From Cryptomeria japonica (lineage: Eukaryota; Streptophyta; Pinopsida; Cupressales; Cupressaceae), in contig NC_081409.1 in NCBI RefSeq assembly GCF_030272615.1, positions 473,550,573 to 473,614,572 on the forward strand: a stretch of 64,000 nucleotides of DNA. Direction: 5' to 3'. The notes beneath the pieces are model-generated. The model worked only from the letters and a program-made list of their open reading frames with translations, ran no database searches and was not told the origin of the DNA. Both the position numbers and the translations under genes were made by a program. Positions 1 to 10,725 of this stretch are shown piece by piece; position 1 is the stretch's first letter; every line of letters starts with the position of its first letter.

Positions 1-878
1 CTATAAGGTCGATGATGTTTTTCATTTTGAAGTTGTTGGCAAATGTTATGTGTGTATCCAAGTGAAGAGATACTTGATTCTTGCCAGACTGGAGAAGTGT
101 GTTGATACCTGCAGAGTGTGATTGCAGAAGAAAAGGAGCTAAAGTGGATTTGCCTTGGCATTGAGTGCTATTATCAGATCAGTGTATTACTTGTTGACTT
201 CTAGCCATTTCAACAGTTGGAAAATCCCTTAACCGGGTAGCTTTAACAGGCTTTTGTGTAAATCCTTTAACAGAATGACTCAATTCAATGAGTTCTTCAA
301 ATCCTCTTGTGAGGTAACCTTTAACAGGGTTCTAACATTTAACCGAGTCTTTAGCCATCCCTTAACTGAGTGATCCCTAGCAGGATCGGTTCCTAGAAGA
401 ACCTATTATAAAAGTCTTTAACCGGACTAGGCTCCTAACAGAGTGGACTTCAAAAGAGTTCAAAGAATAGCTTGTGGGTATTCATCCCCACCATAGTTTT
501 TCCCAGTTGGGTTTCCACGTGAAAAATCAGTGTGTCATGTGTGATGCTTTTCATGTGATGCTTTAATATTCTCTGTCAAGTGGTAAAGCATGTTGAACTG
601 GCAGTCATTATATTTCTAATGATATATTACTTGTTTATACATACGAGTGAAGTGGAAATGAGATATTAGATTGTGTAGAGATCTAAGTGTTTACCGGTTT
701 ATGTCTTTCATACTCTCACTGTGTTTTACCAGTAGTGCCCAGATTTAGACCGATGTTACTGTTTACCAGTTAAGTGCAGTCTTTGTAGTCAAACTGGTTC
801 AATGAAATTTTTTGCCTGTACTGATTCACCCCCCTCTTAGTACCAGTTTGGTATTAACCGATTCATCATTACTCATCA
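1..878 (+). repeat. C1 5' LTR, 3' portion
   Basis: Matches 22629-23506 with scattered substitutions and small indels. It ends in CA two bases before the PBS. It opens with CTATAAGG, probably the LTR TATA box. From about 210 to 450 it holds a loose array of short units of the type TTTAACAGGG / TTAACCGGGT / CTAACAGAGT spaced 15-40 bases apart. The same kind of array recurs in the LTRs of NA1, NA2 and NA3. The end carries the block TGATTCACCCCCCTCTTAGTA, also shared by those LTRs. Confidence 0.92.
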
Positions 879-880
879 AT

Positions 881-892
881 TGGTATCAGAGC
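881..892 (+). promoter_or_regulatory. C1 primer binding site
   Basis: TGGTATCAGAGC follows the LTR end by two bases. It is the standard plant Copia PBS, complementary to the 3' end of initiator tRNA-Met. Confidence 0.93.
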
Positions 893-949
893 ACCTTCCA
901 GGTCCTCTATGTTGTAAGCTTAACCGCTTGAGGAAAAGATCCTACTCTA

Positions 950-1987
950 ATGATGAAGAGGGAAGGCCCAAAGTTCAACAGAGATAACTTCAAAATATGG
1001 AAGGATAGAATGAAGATTTACATTAGAAGCATGGGTGCTCAACACTAGGGCTATGTTGAGAATGCTTATGTTATTCCTATCGGTACTCTCACCAATGATC
1101 AAAATAGAGAGATTCAGGAGAATGGGCAAGTCATGGAAGCCCTAATCAGTAGTCTATCTAACATTGAGTTTATTGATGTTCAGGATAAAGATAATCTTAA
1201 AGAAGTATGGGATGCTCTGGAGAATATCTATGGCGGTGATGAGCATGTGAAACAAGCTAAGGAAGAGAGCCTTAGGGGAAAGTTTGAAGACATGTGGATG
1301 GTTGAAGGAGAGACCATTCAACAATATGGAATAAGAATCAAATTGGTCGTTGGAGAGATCAAGAGTGCAGGAGGTAAAATAGATGATTCCACTGTTGTTA
1401 GCAAAGTCTTGAGATCCTTATTACCAGTGTATGCAATAAGGGTTGCTGCTATGTAGGAGTTGAGGTCTATAGATAAGACAAAGGTATCCCTAGACTCCAT
1501 CATTGCTAAGTTAACCGCATATGAGCTAAATAATTATGATGGAAGTATTCAGAAGACTGAATCAGCCTTTAGAGCATCTGTTGCACCATCTAGAAAGGGA
1601 AAAGAAGCTAGTACTAGTTGTGAACCAAGACAAAGCAGAGAAATGGATGATGAGGAGATCCTGATGGAATTTGAAGCTCTTCTTCCCAAGAGACTTCCTA
1701 AGGGAACTGGTAAATACAGAGGTAAGCTCCCTTTGAAATGCTTTTCTTGCAATAGGATAGCACACATTGTTGTAAGCTGTCCTAATGGTGATAATAAGGA
1801 CAAACCGAAGAAGTTCAATAAGTTTAAAAGAGGAAACAGGAGAAACTATTTTGTAGTAGTTGATGAAGGTGTCACTGATGAGGAATTAGAAGATGAAGAA
1901 AGTGAAGACATTGTGTTTGTAGCAGTTAGGAAAGATGTGTTAGACAAGAAGGCTCTTGTCTCCCACTTTGATAATTCCAATGAGTGA
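950..1987 (+). pseudogene. gag: C1 Gag (Copia capsid/nucleocapsid), stop-riddled
   Basis: First part of the C1 polyprotein, starting at ATG 950 (MMKREGPKFN). It contains the Copia Gag core (DNLKEVWDALENIY, then VVSKVLRSLLP) and one zinc knuckle near 1738-1780, CFSCNRIAHIVVSC, in which the usual Gly before His is Ala. Gag would package element RNA in cytoplasmic particles. In-frame stops lie at 1046 (TAG), 1454 (TAG) and 1985 (TGA); the reading frame is otherwise unbroken and continues into protease. The first two stops fit CAG to TAG and the third fits TGG to TGA. The copy cannot make full-length protein without readthrough. Confidence 0.9.
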
Positions 1988-3418
1988 AATATTGACAGTG
2001 GTTGTTCTCACCATATGACTGGTGACCAGAGTAAGTTTCTATCTCTGGAAGAGTATGATGGTGGTGTGGTCTGATCTGGTAATGATGCACCATGTATGGT
2101 AAAAGGTAGAGGGTCCATCTCTCTAAATGGAAAAATCAGTGCTAATAATGTGTATTGGGTAGAAGGTCTTAGGAACAACCTTTTGAGTGTTGCCCAGTTG
2201 AATGATAATGGACTCACTCTAGAATTCAAAGATGGAGTGTGCAAAATAAAAGGAAAGAGTGGTGAACTAATGGCCACCGGTATGCAGACCAAAGGTAACT
2301 TATTTCAGATGAATGCAAATATCAGTACATGTTTAATGGCTAAGTTTGATGATAGCTAGATATGGCATAGGAGACTCTACCATGTAAACTTTGATAATAT
2401 TGTGAAGGCCAGTAAGATCAAGGCAATTAGACGATTGCCTGTGTTGAGAAAACTGGAGAATCCTTTGTGCAAAGAGTGTCAACTAGGGAAAATGTCTTCC
2501 TCAACCTTCAAAGGTAAACCTTTCACTGCAGACAATTTACTTGATCTTGTGCATACTGATTTGTGTGGTCCTATGAAAACTAGGAGTGTGCAGGGAGATA
2601 GGTACTTTATGATTCTCACTGATGACTGCTCAAGAATGATGTGGGTCACATTCTTGAAAGATAAGTCTGAAGCTTTTAGAAAATTCAAAGCTTTCAGAGC
2701 ACTAGTCGAAAAAGAAAGTGGTAAGAGGATTCAGTGCCTAAGAACTGATCAAGGGGGAGAATTCACTTCTGGTGAATTCAACAAGTACTGTGAAGAGAAT
2801 GGCATCAAGAGGCAATTGTTTGCCCCCCAGACTCCACAGTGGAATGGCCTAGCAGAGAGGAACAACCAGACTATAGTTGAAGTAGCCAAAGCGATGTTGA
2901 TTCAAGGGAAGGTTTCTCACACCTTCTGGAGAGAAGTGGTGAGCACTGTAGTCTACACTATGAACCGAGTACTCATCAAGAAAGGTAAGGATAAAACATC
3001 TTATGAGTATTGGACCGATAAGACTCCTATAGTAAGCTACTTTAGAGTGTTTAGCAGCAAATGTTATATCAAGAGGAGTGAACATCAGAGCAAGTTTGAT
3101 GCAAAATGTGATGAGGGAATATTCCTAGGATATTCCACCAAGAGTAAAGCTCTCAAGTGTTTCAACAATAGGACTCAGAGAATTGTTGAAAGTATTAATG
3201 TCAGAGTGGATGAAACCTCTGAGAAACCTAAGGAAACCAACAGTGAGCGAGTGGTAGATGAACCGGTTGCAAAATATCCTAGTACCAATAACAGTGCTCC
3301 TACACCGGTAGATGTTGATGCTAATGAAGATGAGGATGAAGAAGAAAAGAAAGAGGAAATAGCTAAGATTATTCCTAGGTATGTAAAGTTGAATCATGAT
3401 CCAAAGCAGATCATATGA
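1988..3418 (+). pseudogene. pol: C1 protease and integrase
   Basis: Continues the Gag frame. The aspartic protease has DSGCSHHM at 1994, the Copia form of the D-S/T-G active site, followed by NNLLSVAQL. Integrase starts near 2360 with the zinc-binding HHCC region (WHRRLYHVN, then CKEC). Its catalytic triad is Asp near 2558 (HTDLCGP), Asp near 2747 (RTDQGGEF) and Glu near 2855 (NGLAERNN), giving D-D-35-E spacing. The core ends with a GIFLGYS-type motif and an acidic linker rich in Asp and Glu. Stops lie near 2072 (TGA), 2357 (TAG) and 3416 (TGA). The triad residues are intact, but the stops make this copy inactive. Confidence 0.92.
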
Positions 3419-4987
3419 GACAAGGATGCAAGAATTCTTACAAGAAGAAAGGCCAAAGAAAATTCTTGCATGATCTCTGAATTTGAGCCTAAAACATTTA
3501 AAGAGGCACATAAATATGAAGACTGGATCAAGGCAATGGAAGAGGAACTTGACCAGATAGAAAAGAATGGTACATGGTCTTTGGTACCCAAACTTGAGCA
3601 TAAAAATGCCATTGGCACCAAATGGGTTTTCGAAAATAAGTTGAATGAAGATGGCACAATGCTAAGAAACAAAATCAGACTGGTATGTAAGGGATATTCT
3701 CAACAAGAAGGAGAAGACTATGGAGAAACCTTTGCTCTAGTAGCTATATTGGAAGGAGTTTGTATGCTTCTTGCATATGCGGCCTTCAAGGGATTCAAAG
3801 TATATCAAATGGATGTAAAATCTGCATTTCTGAATGGAATACTTGAAGAAGAGGTGTATAAAGAGAAACCATATGGGTTTGCCCTATCAGAAGATAGTGA
3901 CATGGTGTGTAGGCTACATAAAGCCCTGTATGGATTGAAGCAGGCACCTAGAGCATGGTATGAACGCTTACACTCCCATCTTGTGAAGATTAGATTTGAA
4001 AGAATAAGTGAAGATAGCAATATCTATTTGAACTCAGAAGGAGATCAGATTCTGATCTATGAAGTATTTATTGATGACATAATTTTTTATGGAGATGACA
4101 AGATGAGTCATGATTTTGTAGATGAGATGAAGAAGGAATTTTAGATGTCACTTATAGGGGAGATTGAGTTCTTCATTGGACTATAGATTCAACAAATGAA
4201 AGATGGTATCTTTATCATCCAGTCCAAGTATGTCAAAGAGGTATTGAAGACCTTTGGCATGGAAGACAACAAACCGGTTGGTACACAGATGGTGACCGGT
4301 TGTAAATTATCAAAAGAGGATGACTCAATGTTGGTAAATGATAAGGAATATCAATCAATGATTGGTAAGTTGCACTATGTAGTACATAGTAGACCGAACA
4401 TTGCACATGCAGTGGGCATTACTGCATGGTTCTAGAAATCTCCAAGAGAATCTCATTTGGTAGCAGTCAAGTGGATTCTTAGATATCTGAAGGGAACTAT
4501 TGACTATGGATTATGGTATCCATACAGTAATGATTTCAACCTAAAAGTGTTTACAGATGCTGATTGGGCTAGTAATGTGGATGACCCGAAGAGCACAACC
4601 AGTGGTGCATTCTTTCTTGGTGGTAGACTGGACTCATGGATGAGTAAGAAGCAGAGTTGTATCTCTCAGTCTACAGCAAAAGCGGAATATGTTACAGCAT
4701 TTATGAACTCCACCCAGACAATTTGGATGAAGCATGTATTAAATGGCTTCAAAGTTCATGTATCTGAACTGGTCAGTATTTTTTGTGACAACACAAGTGC
4801 AATTAATATTTCCAAGAATCCAGTTTTACATGCTAGAACCAAACACTTCGAGCTCAAGTAACATTTCTTGAGGGAGAAGGTCCAGAACAAAGAGGTTGTA
4901 TTGGAACATGTTTCTAGTAAGGAGCAGTTAGCAGACATATTCACTAAGCCTCTATCGAAAGGCTATATTTACCTATCTAAGAGGTGA
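3419..4987 (+). pseudogene. pol: C1 reverse transcriptase and RNase H
   Basis: Same frame as the preceding domains, ending at TGA 4985. RT shows the Copia blocks W..AM.EEL, GTKWVF.NKLNEDG, the QMDVKSAFLNG motif carrying the first catalytic Asp, and [13 protein letters not shown]. The usual YVDD box is FIDD (near 4068). RNase H follows: FTDADWA near 4550, the SKKQ..ISQSTAKAEY region with its Glu, and CDNTSA with the third acidic residue, then ARTKHFELK. Stops lie at 4142, 4184, 4433 and 4859. At least 4184 and 4433 fit CAG to TAG. No frameshift is seen across the whole 4-kb polyprotein, which is unusual for a copy this rich in stops. Confidence 0.92.
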
Positions 4988-5109
4988 ATTAGGGGTGTTG
5001 TCCCTTCAAGAGGTGAACTAAAAGTGTGTGCTCCACATCAGTCAGGTATTGCATTGATAAATCTTTTTCAAGATTGGTGTGTAGAAGGCTGCTACTCCTT
5101 AGGGGGAGC
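4988..5109 (+). other. C1 3' UTR, segment before the G1 insertion
   Basis: Non-coding C1 sequence after the pol stop. It ends in a purine run AGGGGGAG directly before the G1 LTR. It resumes at 21789 beyond G1. Confidence 0.7.
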
Positions 5110-5189
5110 TATTATGCCTAGCATATCTGTTTCCCCATTTGGTCTCCTTGAGTCAAAATATGGACCCCCTTTTTTTCTTATTTTTGGTT

Positions 5190-5450
5190 TTACCTCAGAA
5201 CTCCAGAGACCCAGAGTCCCGAGGTCCCTTTTTGGTTCTGACCTTGAAACTCTAGAGTCTCAGAGTCCCAAGGTCCCTTTTTGGTTCCGACCTCAGAACT
5301 CCTGAGGTCCTTGTTGTTCCTACCTCGGAACTCCGGAGTCCCAAGGTCTTGGGTCTTTTGGCCTTGGAACTTCAGAGTCCTCGAGTCCTGATGTGGTTTT
5401 GTTTTCCTTTCTATCGACCTCGGAACCCCGGGACCCTAGAGTCACGGGGT
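5190..5450 (+). repeat. GC-rich minisatellite A in G1 5' LTR
   Basis: Imperfect units of roughly 45-55 bases built on GGAACTCCGGAGTCCCGAGG followed by a TTTTTGGTT block. The same array occurs at 15955-16210. It lies upstream of the TATA box. Confidence 0.8.
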
Positions 5451-5487
5451 CGTGTTTATGGTTTTTGTACGGAAGGATTTGGGAGGC

Positions 5488-5496
5488 TATATATAA
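5488..5496 (+). promoter_or_regulatory. G1 5' LTR TATA box
   Basis: TATATATAA within GGGAGGCTATATATAA. The flanking sequence is conserved in the 3' LTR at 16248. It is the best core-promoter candidate in this LTR and lies upstream of the LTR ORF. Confidence 0.65.
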
Positions 5497-5714
5497 CAGA
5501 TGATGAACTTTTTGAGTTAATTTATGCATTCAGAACTTCTACTCCCTAGCCCCAGGTTGCAAACCTCTGGATTTCCAAGCTCTCTTTTGGTGTTTGTTGG
5601 GTTTTCAATTCACCAGGTTGGTGAGTTTTTGTAGTTTTTTTTTCTAGATTAGATGTCTTTCTTGTAGTTTTTTTTTGTCATGTTTTGGTTTTAGGGCATG
5701 CCCTAGTTTTCTCG

Positions 5715-6125
5715 CTTGGAACCCCGAATCCCCGAAGTTCCGGGTGTCGACCTCCATTCCACCTCGAAACCTTAGGGATCTAGGGTTCTGATTTTTGACC
5801 TTCATTACACCCTGAAACCCCGGATCCTTGGAGTTTTGGGTGTCGACCATCATTCCACTCCAGATCCCTGGAGTTCTTGGTTTCGATCTCCATTCCACCC
5901 CAGAACCCCAGATCCCCAGAGTTCCAGGTGTCGACCTCCATTCCACCCTGAAACCCCAGATCCCTGGAGTTCCGAGTTTCGACCTCCATTCCACCCCGGA
6001 TCCTTGGAGTTCTGGGTGTTGACCTCCATTCCACCTCGGATCCCCAAAGTTCCAGGTTTCAACCTCCATTCCACCCTGGAACCCCGAATCCCCGGAGTTC
6101 CAAGTTTCGACCTCCATTCCACCCC
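5715..6125 (+). repeat. GC-rich minisatellite B in G1 5' LTR
   Basis: About ten imperfect units of roughly 35-50 bases with the core GACCTCCATTCCACCCC, then an (ACCCC)GGATCCCCGGAGTTC block. Long open frames appear on both strands only because the array is low in stops; they are not genes. Its right edge is the deletion junction. Confidence 0.88.
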
Positions 6126-6968
6126 ATGGAAAAGGAGCATACTTTAAATATGGAGCTTAGGACATAGCTTCGGTAGTATAAACAACTCTTGATAGAAATG
6201 TGTAAACCTTTGGACTCTTGTACAAGGGACAAACTACCTTCAACCTCATCACTGCTAGAGGGAGAGGTAAAGGCACTACTGGAGGTAAGATGAGTAGCTG
6301 CGGCCGCCAAATCTTGGACTCAGGTGAATGCAGCCAAGATTAGATTGTTTCTATAGAATACAATAAAAATATACCGTAAGGCGGTACAAGCAGGTGGAGA
6401 TTTGGCAACCTATTCCACACAATGGGAGCGGAAGGAGAACACCTTTAATAAACAGCTTCAAATTTTGAAAAGGATACTACGGTTAGGAGAAGAGCTGATA
6501 GTAAAAGAAGACCTCTTAGGAGGGGATAGTTGTAAGAACTTGCAGTCCTACATATACATTTTGGAGCTGAAAATAGAGATGTATCAGCAGTATATCAAGG
6601 AGATGACTAGTATTTGGGACCCTCTCCTCAGAGAGATTTTGTCCTATGAGAATTTTGTGACGAATATACTAGGGCCTTTTGGCCTCAGAATAGCTGATAC
6701 TAGAATAATGGACCAGTAGCAAGTTTTGAATCAATGGGATGCATATGAGGCACAAAACCTAGGACTTGCCGCCCTTATGGATAGATACACACAGCTGATT
6801 ACTCAGTGTCAAGAGGTGGCAGATACGGTAAAGGAGTTAGAGGAACAAGGAGAACATGCAGATGAGGCTTTAAAGAAATATAAATTTAGAATTAAGCATG
6901 TAGCCAATCCGCCAGTCCAAGTAGTTGCATGCATAATTGAAAATTATAAGGCTTTTACCAAGAAATAA
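6126..6968 (+). pseudogene. C-terminal remnant of the G1 LTR ORF in the 5' LTR
   Basis: Corresponds to 19905-20762 in the 3' LTR, in the same reading frame, ending in the same YKAFTKK. The deletion has placed ATG 6126 directly after the minisatellite; in the full copy this is an internal Met (19905). Stops occur in the first part and at 6717 (TAG). The predicted protein is mostly helical (ILELKIEMYQQYIKEM; DTVKELEEQGEHADEALKKYK). Its presence in both LTRs shows that the ORF was part of the LTR before G1 transposed. Function unknown. Confidence 0.75.
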
Positions 6969-8009
6969 AGGATAGGCACAGAATTGCTAAAGATAGCAAA
7001 GCTTTTTCTTGATTTTAAAACTGCTCCTCCTACTCAGGTCCCAATTTTGAAAGAAATCTTGCATGATTATGAAAATGTGGCTCACCCAGCATGGTCTTTG
7101 TAATGCTCATGCAGCATCTGTTTTGTAGTTGTTAAGTGGAGTGTCCAGGTAGAAACTTGCAAGTTAACTATGACTCCTAATTTTAGTTCTTAATTTAGGG
7201 TAGAGTTATTTCCTAAATAATAGGGTGAAGAACTTCTATAAATTGAGAAGTTGGATTCATTTGTAAGGGTCCCAAATTGATGATTTGTGGCCTACTTAGA
7301 GATTTTTGGAGTATTTTGCAGATTGTTAAGAGGTTTGAGTTATTTTTGTCATAAATTCATGAAGATTAATATGAAAAGCAGCTTGTAGATTGCCTAATCT
7401 ACATCTATATTCTACCAAATTGTTCAATGTAATCGGTAACATCTATTATTTTGAGTTAGCAATGTGGTAATCTTTTTGTCTATCATGTTATGAACCATAT
7501 TGTGCACATCAGTGGTGTATGAGAATTACTATGATAGGCCATATTGTTGATGATTCTATGTCCACAGATTTGTAAAATTGATGATTTTGCAGGTTTTATG
7601 GAAGTCCGTTGTTGAATGCTAACTTGGATAATATCTGATAATTGCTCGAATTGTAGGCAACTAATTGAATAGTTTATTAAGTTGTCATTGTATTGATCTT
7701 CATTGTTATTTTCTTGTTTCCCTTACACTTCGCATTTTATTTCCCCAGAGAGTCTTAAATCATAAAATACAAAAAAAAAGGAGGAAGTGCAATTGTTTGT
7801 AAACCAGTGAGATTTAGCTCTAACCAGAAGGCCCCTTTATAGGTATAACCACATCAACCATTAAACTATCCATCACCATCAAGACCCGACTACAAAGACC
7901 TTGGGGTAGTGAGTTCTTCTAAACTCATTACTTTTTAGGAGAGGTGGTGAGTGTTTACATAAACTATCTGACTATTGGTGGGTGTGTCAAAATGCTCATC
8001 AACAAAAAC

Positions 8010-8026
8010 TGGTGCTAGAAGGAGGG
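8010..8026 (+). promoter_or_regulatory. G1 primer binding site candidate
   Basis: TGGTGCTAGAAGGAGGG begins 8 bases after the LTR end. It starts with the TGG expected opposite a tRNA CCA end. I could not assign the tRNA. Confidence 0.5.
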
Positions 8027-8100
8027 CCTAAACTAAACCCCTCATAGGTGAACCACATATGGTACTTCCATGAGATGGATTGATGCCCTTTACCCAACCT

Positions 8101-9631
8101 AACCTCAACAACCAAGAGGATGACATTCTTACTCAACTATATGACTTTACTTGGGACAGTACGAGAAATTACAACCATTGGTTACAAGTACGACAAGTCT
8201 TAGATAACGAGAGACAAAATGCTATATGTATAGAAGCAGAGGCACAAAGATAACTCAATCCTCAGGTGAACCCATGAGAAAATCTACAACCACCTCCTCA
8301 ACCAGGTAATTGAGGTACTAAGTTGGATCGTATATCATCTTTTTCTCCCAAGAGATTCCACCGAGTCCTGAGGAGTGGTTCTTCACCGTCTGACTTACTT
8401 GAATTAGGACCTGCCACTAGAAGGAAGAAGAACAAAGCTAAGAAAGAAACCCTCAACATCCTCACTAGTACAGTCATCCATACCCAACGTAAGAGATCAA
8501 TTGATCCCCAGTCCTCAGCCTATCACTACACCTTTTGTAACTTAGCATTCACCATCTCTACCTTCGATGGCCTACTTCAACCAAGACACCACACCGCTAG
8601 GAACCATACCAGGGGGTATACATGACCTACCTAGAAACCCTGACAAATTTTGTAGAAAATTTTACTAACTAGGTGGACGAATGGCTGATGAACATATTGA
8701 AGCATTCAAAGATGTGGTTGTTCGTAATCATATTGAACACCAAGATGTAGTATGTAGACTCTTCCCATATTCACTTGGGGAGAATGAATACAATTGGTAC
8801 TTAACCCTACCTACAAACTCCATCACAGGTTGGGATATTTTGGAGAAGGCCTTCATTGATCAATTCTAAGTGTACGTAGACCATGGGACACTATACCATC
8901 AGTTTGCTTCTCTTAAGAAATTGTCGAATGAGCCATTAACAACTTTTAATACCAGCTTCCAAAGGGCATTCAAGAGGCTGCAAGCCCGATACTAGGTAGT
9001 GCCTAACATAGCCATCGACTCATATCTGAGAGCTATTGACCCTTGGACTGCTATGTTCATTAAAAAGAGTGTTCCTCAAGATCAAAGGGATATTTTAGCA
9101 AAAAATTTCACATTAGCAATTAGCATGAATCAAGAGTTGAATCAAACCCCGGGAGGGATTGGATATAATTTACCCATAGGGGTGAATAAATGAAATTACA
9201 ATCAACTCCCAGTTGTACCCTCTTCTCTACCTATAGGTGCCCCAACGATGAACCCCATGCCAATTTATGCACCACAACCACAGGCAAGTCAGCAGTTCAT
9301 AGCTCAAGCATCGACTTGGCAAAATGGTGCCAATACCATCCCCACTCAAACACAATACATCGGTCAGCCGCAAGCCAAAAATCAATAATTTGACAACATG
9401 AATTTAGTAAACCAACTTCCAATTACGGAACCTGAGAATCAAGGATCCCATATATCCACTGAAGTAGAGGCCTTGAAGAAAATGATCTTGCAGGTTACTT
9501 TAGACTTGAGCCAGCTAAAGATGAATCCACCAGGAGGGTATAATCAATCTCAATCATATAATAATCAACGAAACTACAATAACCAGAACCAAAATCAAAG
9601 GTACAATAATAAACCTTATAATAGCTAGTGG
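8101..9631 (+). pseudogene. gag: G1 Gag (Ty3/gypsy capsid)
   Basis: Coding begins near 8075-8101 (NNQEDDILTQLYDFTW) in one frame, then shifts near 8600. The Retrotrans_gag-type core runs from about 8640 to 8990: EHIEAFKDVVVRNHIEHQDV, LGENEYNWYLTLP, GWDILEKAFIDQF, then LSNEPLTTFNTSFQRAFKRL. The C-terminal part is Pro/Gln-rich and ends in an Asn/Gln/Tyr run (9535-9625), a typical disordered tail. Stops include 8869 (TAA), one near 8995, 9191 and the terminal 9626. The protein would form the particle of G1. The copy is disrupted. Confidence 0.82.
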
Positions 9632-9654
9632 AATAGGGTCTGAATAACAGTGGG

Positions 9655-10720
9655 GTGAACCATGATCACCTAGATGCATGGGATAACCCAAACCACACAC
9701 AAAGTGTTAACCTTGCTGATATGAATCTACTAACAAATTGGTGCAGGTTGCATGACACAGCTTCCCATTTTGAGGTTAATTGTGCACAGTTCAAGAAAAT
9801 CATAAGAATTGCTCCAAATGACTCGCAGCCCAAAGATTGTTCTAATGATGAACCTGATAAGGTTAATACTACCATGCTAGTTGATACTTTCCTATGTAAA
9901 GAGTTTCAGGTTGAAGCTGATGGTGAACCATGTGTATACGATGCTCAAGCCTTTCAGACCAGGAACAATTATAATCTTAGGAGTCAAGGCAAGGCTCCAT
10001 TAACATAGCCACCTCCCTGGACAGGCGGGTTTGTACCTCCAGAGGCTAATGCAAGCAACAATCCTTGTCCACCTCAAGCTTTCCAAGGAACACACCCTAG
10101 ACAAGCTCAGGGGTAAGATTATGTTCTGAAAGGATCATTTGATGTTACTAAAGAGATGGAAAGGACTGCCACTACTATGTCCTTAATGGAAGTATTGAGA
10201 TATTGCCCCAAACAGAAGAGGGCTCTCCTTAGGAAGTTGGAAATGTTAGAATCATAGAGTAATGAGGTTAAGATAGCAGACTTTAATGAAGTCAATGCTA
10301 ACGTCAATAATGATGCAATAGAAAATCCACCATTCTTACTGAGTTTGAAGATATGTGGGAAGAATTTACATAACTGTTTGGTGGACTCAGGAGCTTCAGG
10401 AAACGTAATGCCTTACTCTATATGCCAACAACTCGGACTTCAACCAGTATGTGTGAATTGTAAGGTAGTACAATTAGACAAAATAGAGGTTAATGTCATT
10501 GGAGAATTGAAAGATGTATACATCTAGTTAGGCGTTGATCCTTGAATATCTCGCTATATTGACACTCAAGTGTTGGATATTCCAGAAGTATATGGGATGC
10601 TCCTCAGTAGGGATTGGTCCAAGACATTGGGAGGATATTTCTCAACTTGTTTTAAGTACTTATGGCTTCTTTGGAAGGGGGTGAGCAACCAAATATGAAT
10701 TGATAGTGAGCCTAAATTAA
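9655..10720 (+). pseudogene. pol: G1 CHHC motif and aspartic protease
   Basis: Begins with a knuckle-like motif CRLHDTASHFEVNC (near 9750), C-x2-H-x4-H-x4-C, where gypsy elements usually have CCHC. A linker follows (RNNYNLRSQGKAP; MEVLRYCPKQKRALLRKLE). The retropepsin starts near 10375 with LVDSGASGNVMPYSICQQLGL, carrying the D-S-G catalytic triplet, and includes GMLLSRDW, the G-x-L-L-G-R-D/P-W flap-end motif. Stops lie at 10006, near 10113, 10255, 10525 and 10543. The frame is constant across this part. Confidence 0.85.
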
Positions 10721-10725
10721 AGAAA

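Larger units (their letters stand above)
5110..8001 (+). repeat. G1 5' LTR, internally deleted
   Basis: Aligns with 15879 to about 16900 and with about 19905-21788 of the 3' LTR. The junction is near 6126, where CCATTCCACCCC is joined directly to ATGGAAAAGGAGC. It holds a TATA box, two minisatellite arrays and the C-terminal remnant of the LTR ORF. The final kilobase (7000-8001) is non-coding and ends CTCATCA before the PBS-like site. Confidence 0.88.

Noticed and set aside
5105-5114. Target-site duplication for G1
   Set aside because: Left flank GGAGC and right flank ATAGT do not match, and no small shift of the LTR edges gave a 5-bp match. The edges may have mutated.
5715-6125. CRISPR-like array
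   Set aside because: Units are imperfect, of variable length and without unique spacers; plant retrotransposon context.
5644-6310. Long open frames on both strands over 5644-6310 and 16282-17100
   Set aside because: They fall in the GC-rich minisatellites and are open in most frames at once. The predicted products are repeats of Pro/Ser or Trp/Gly with no start context.
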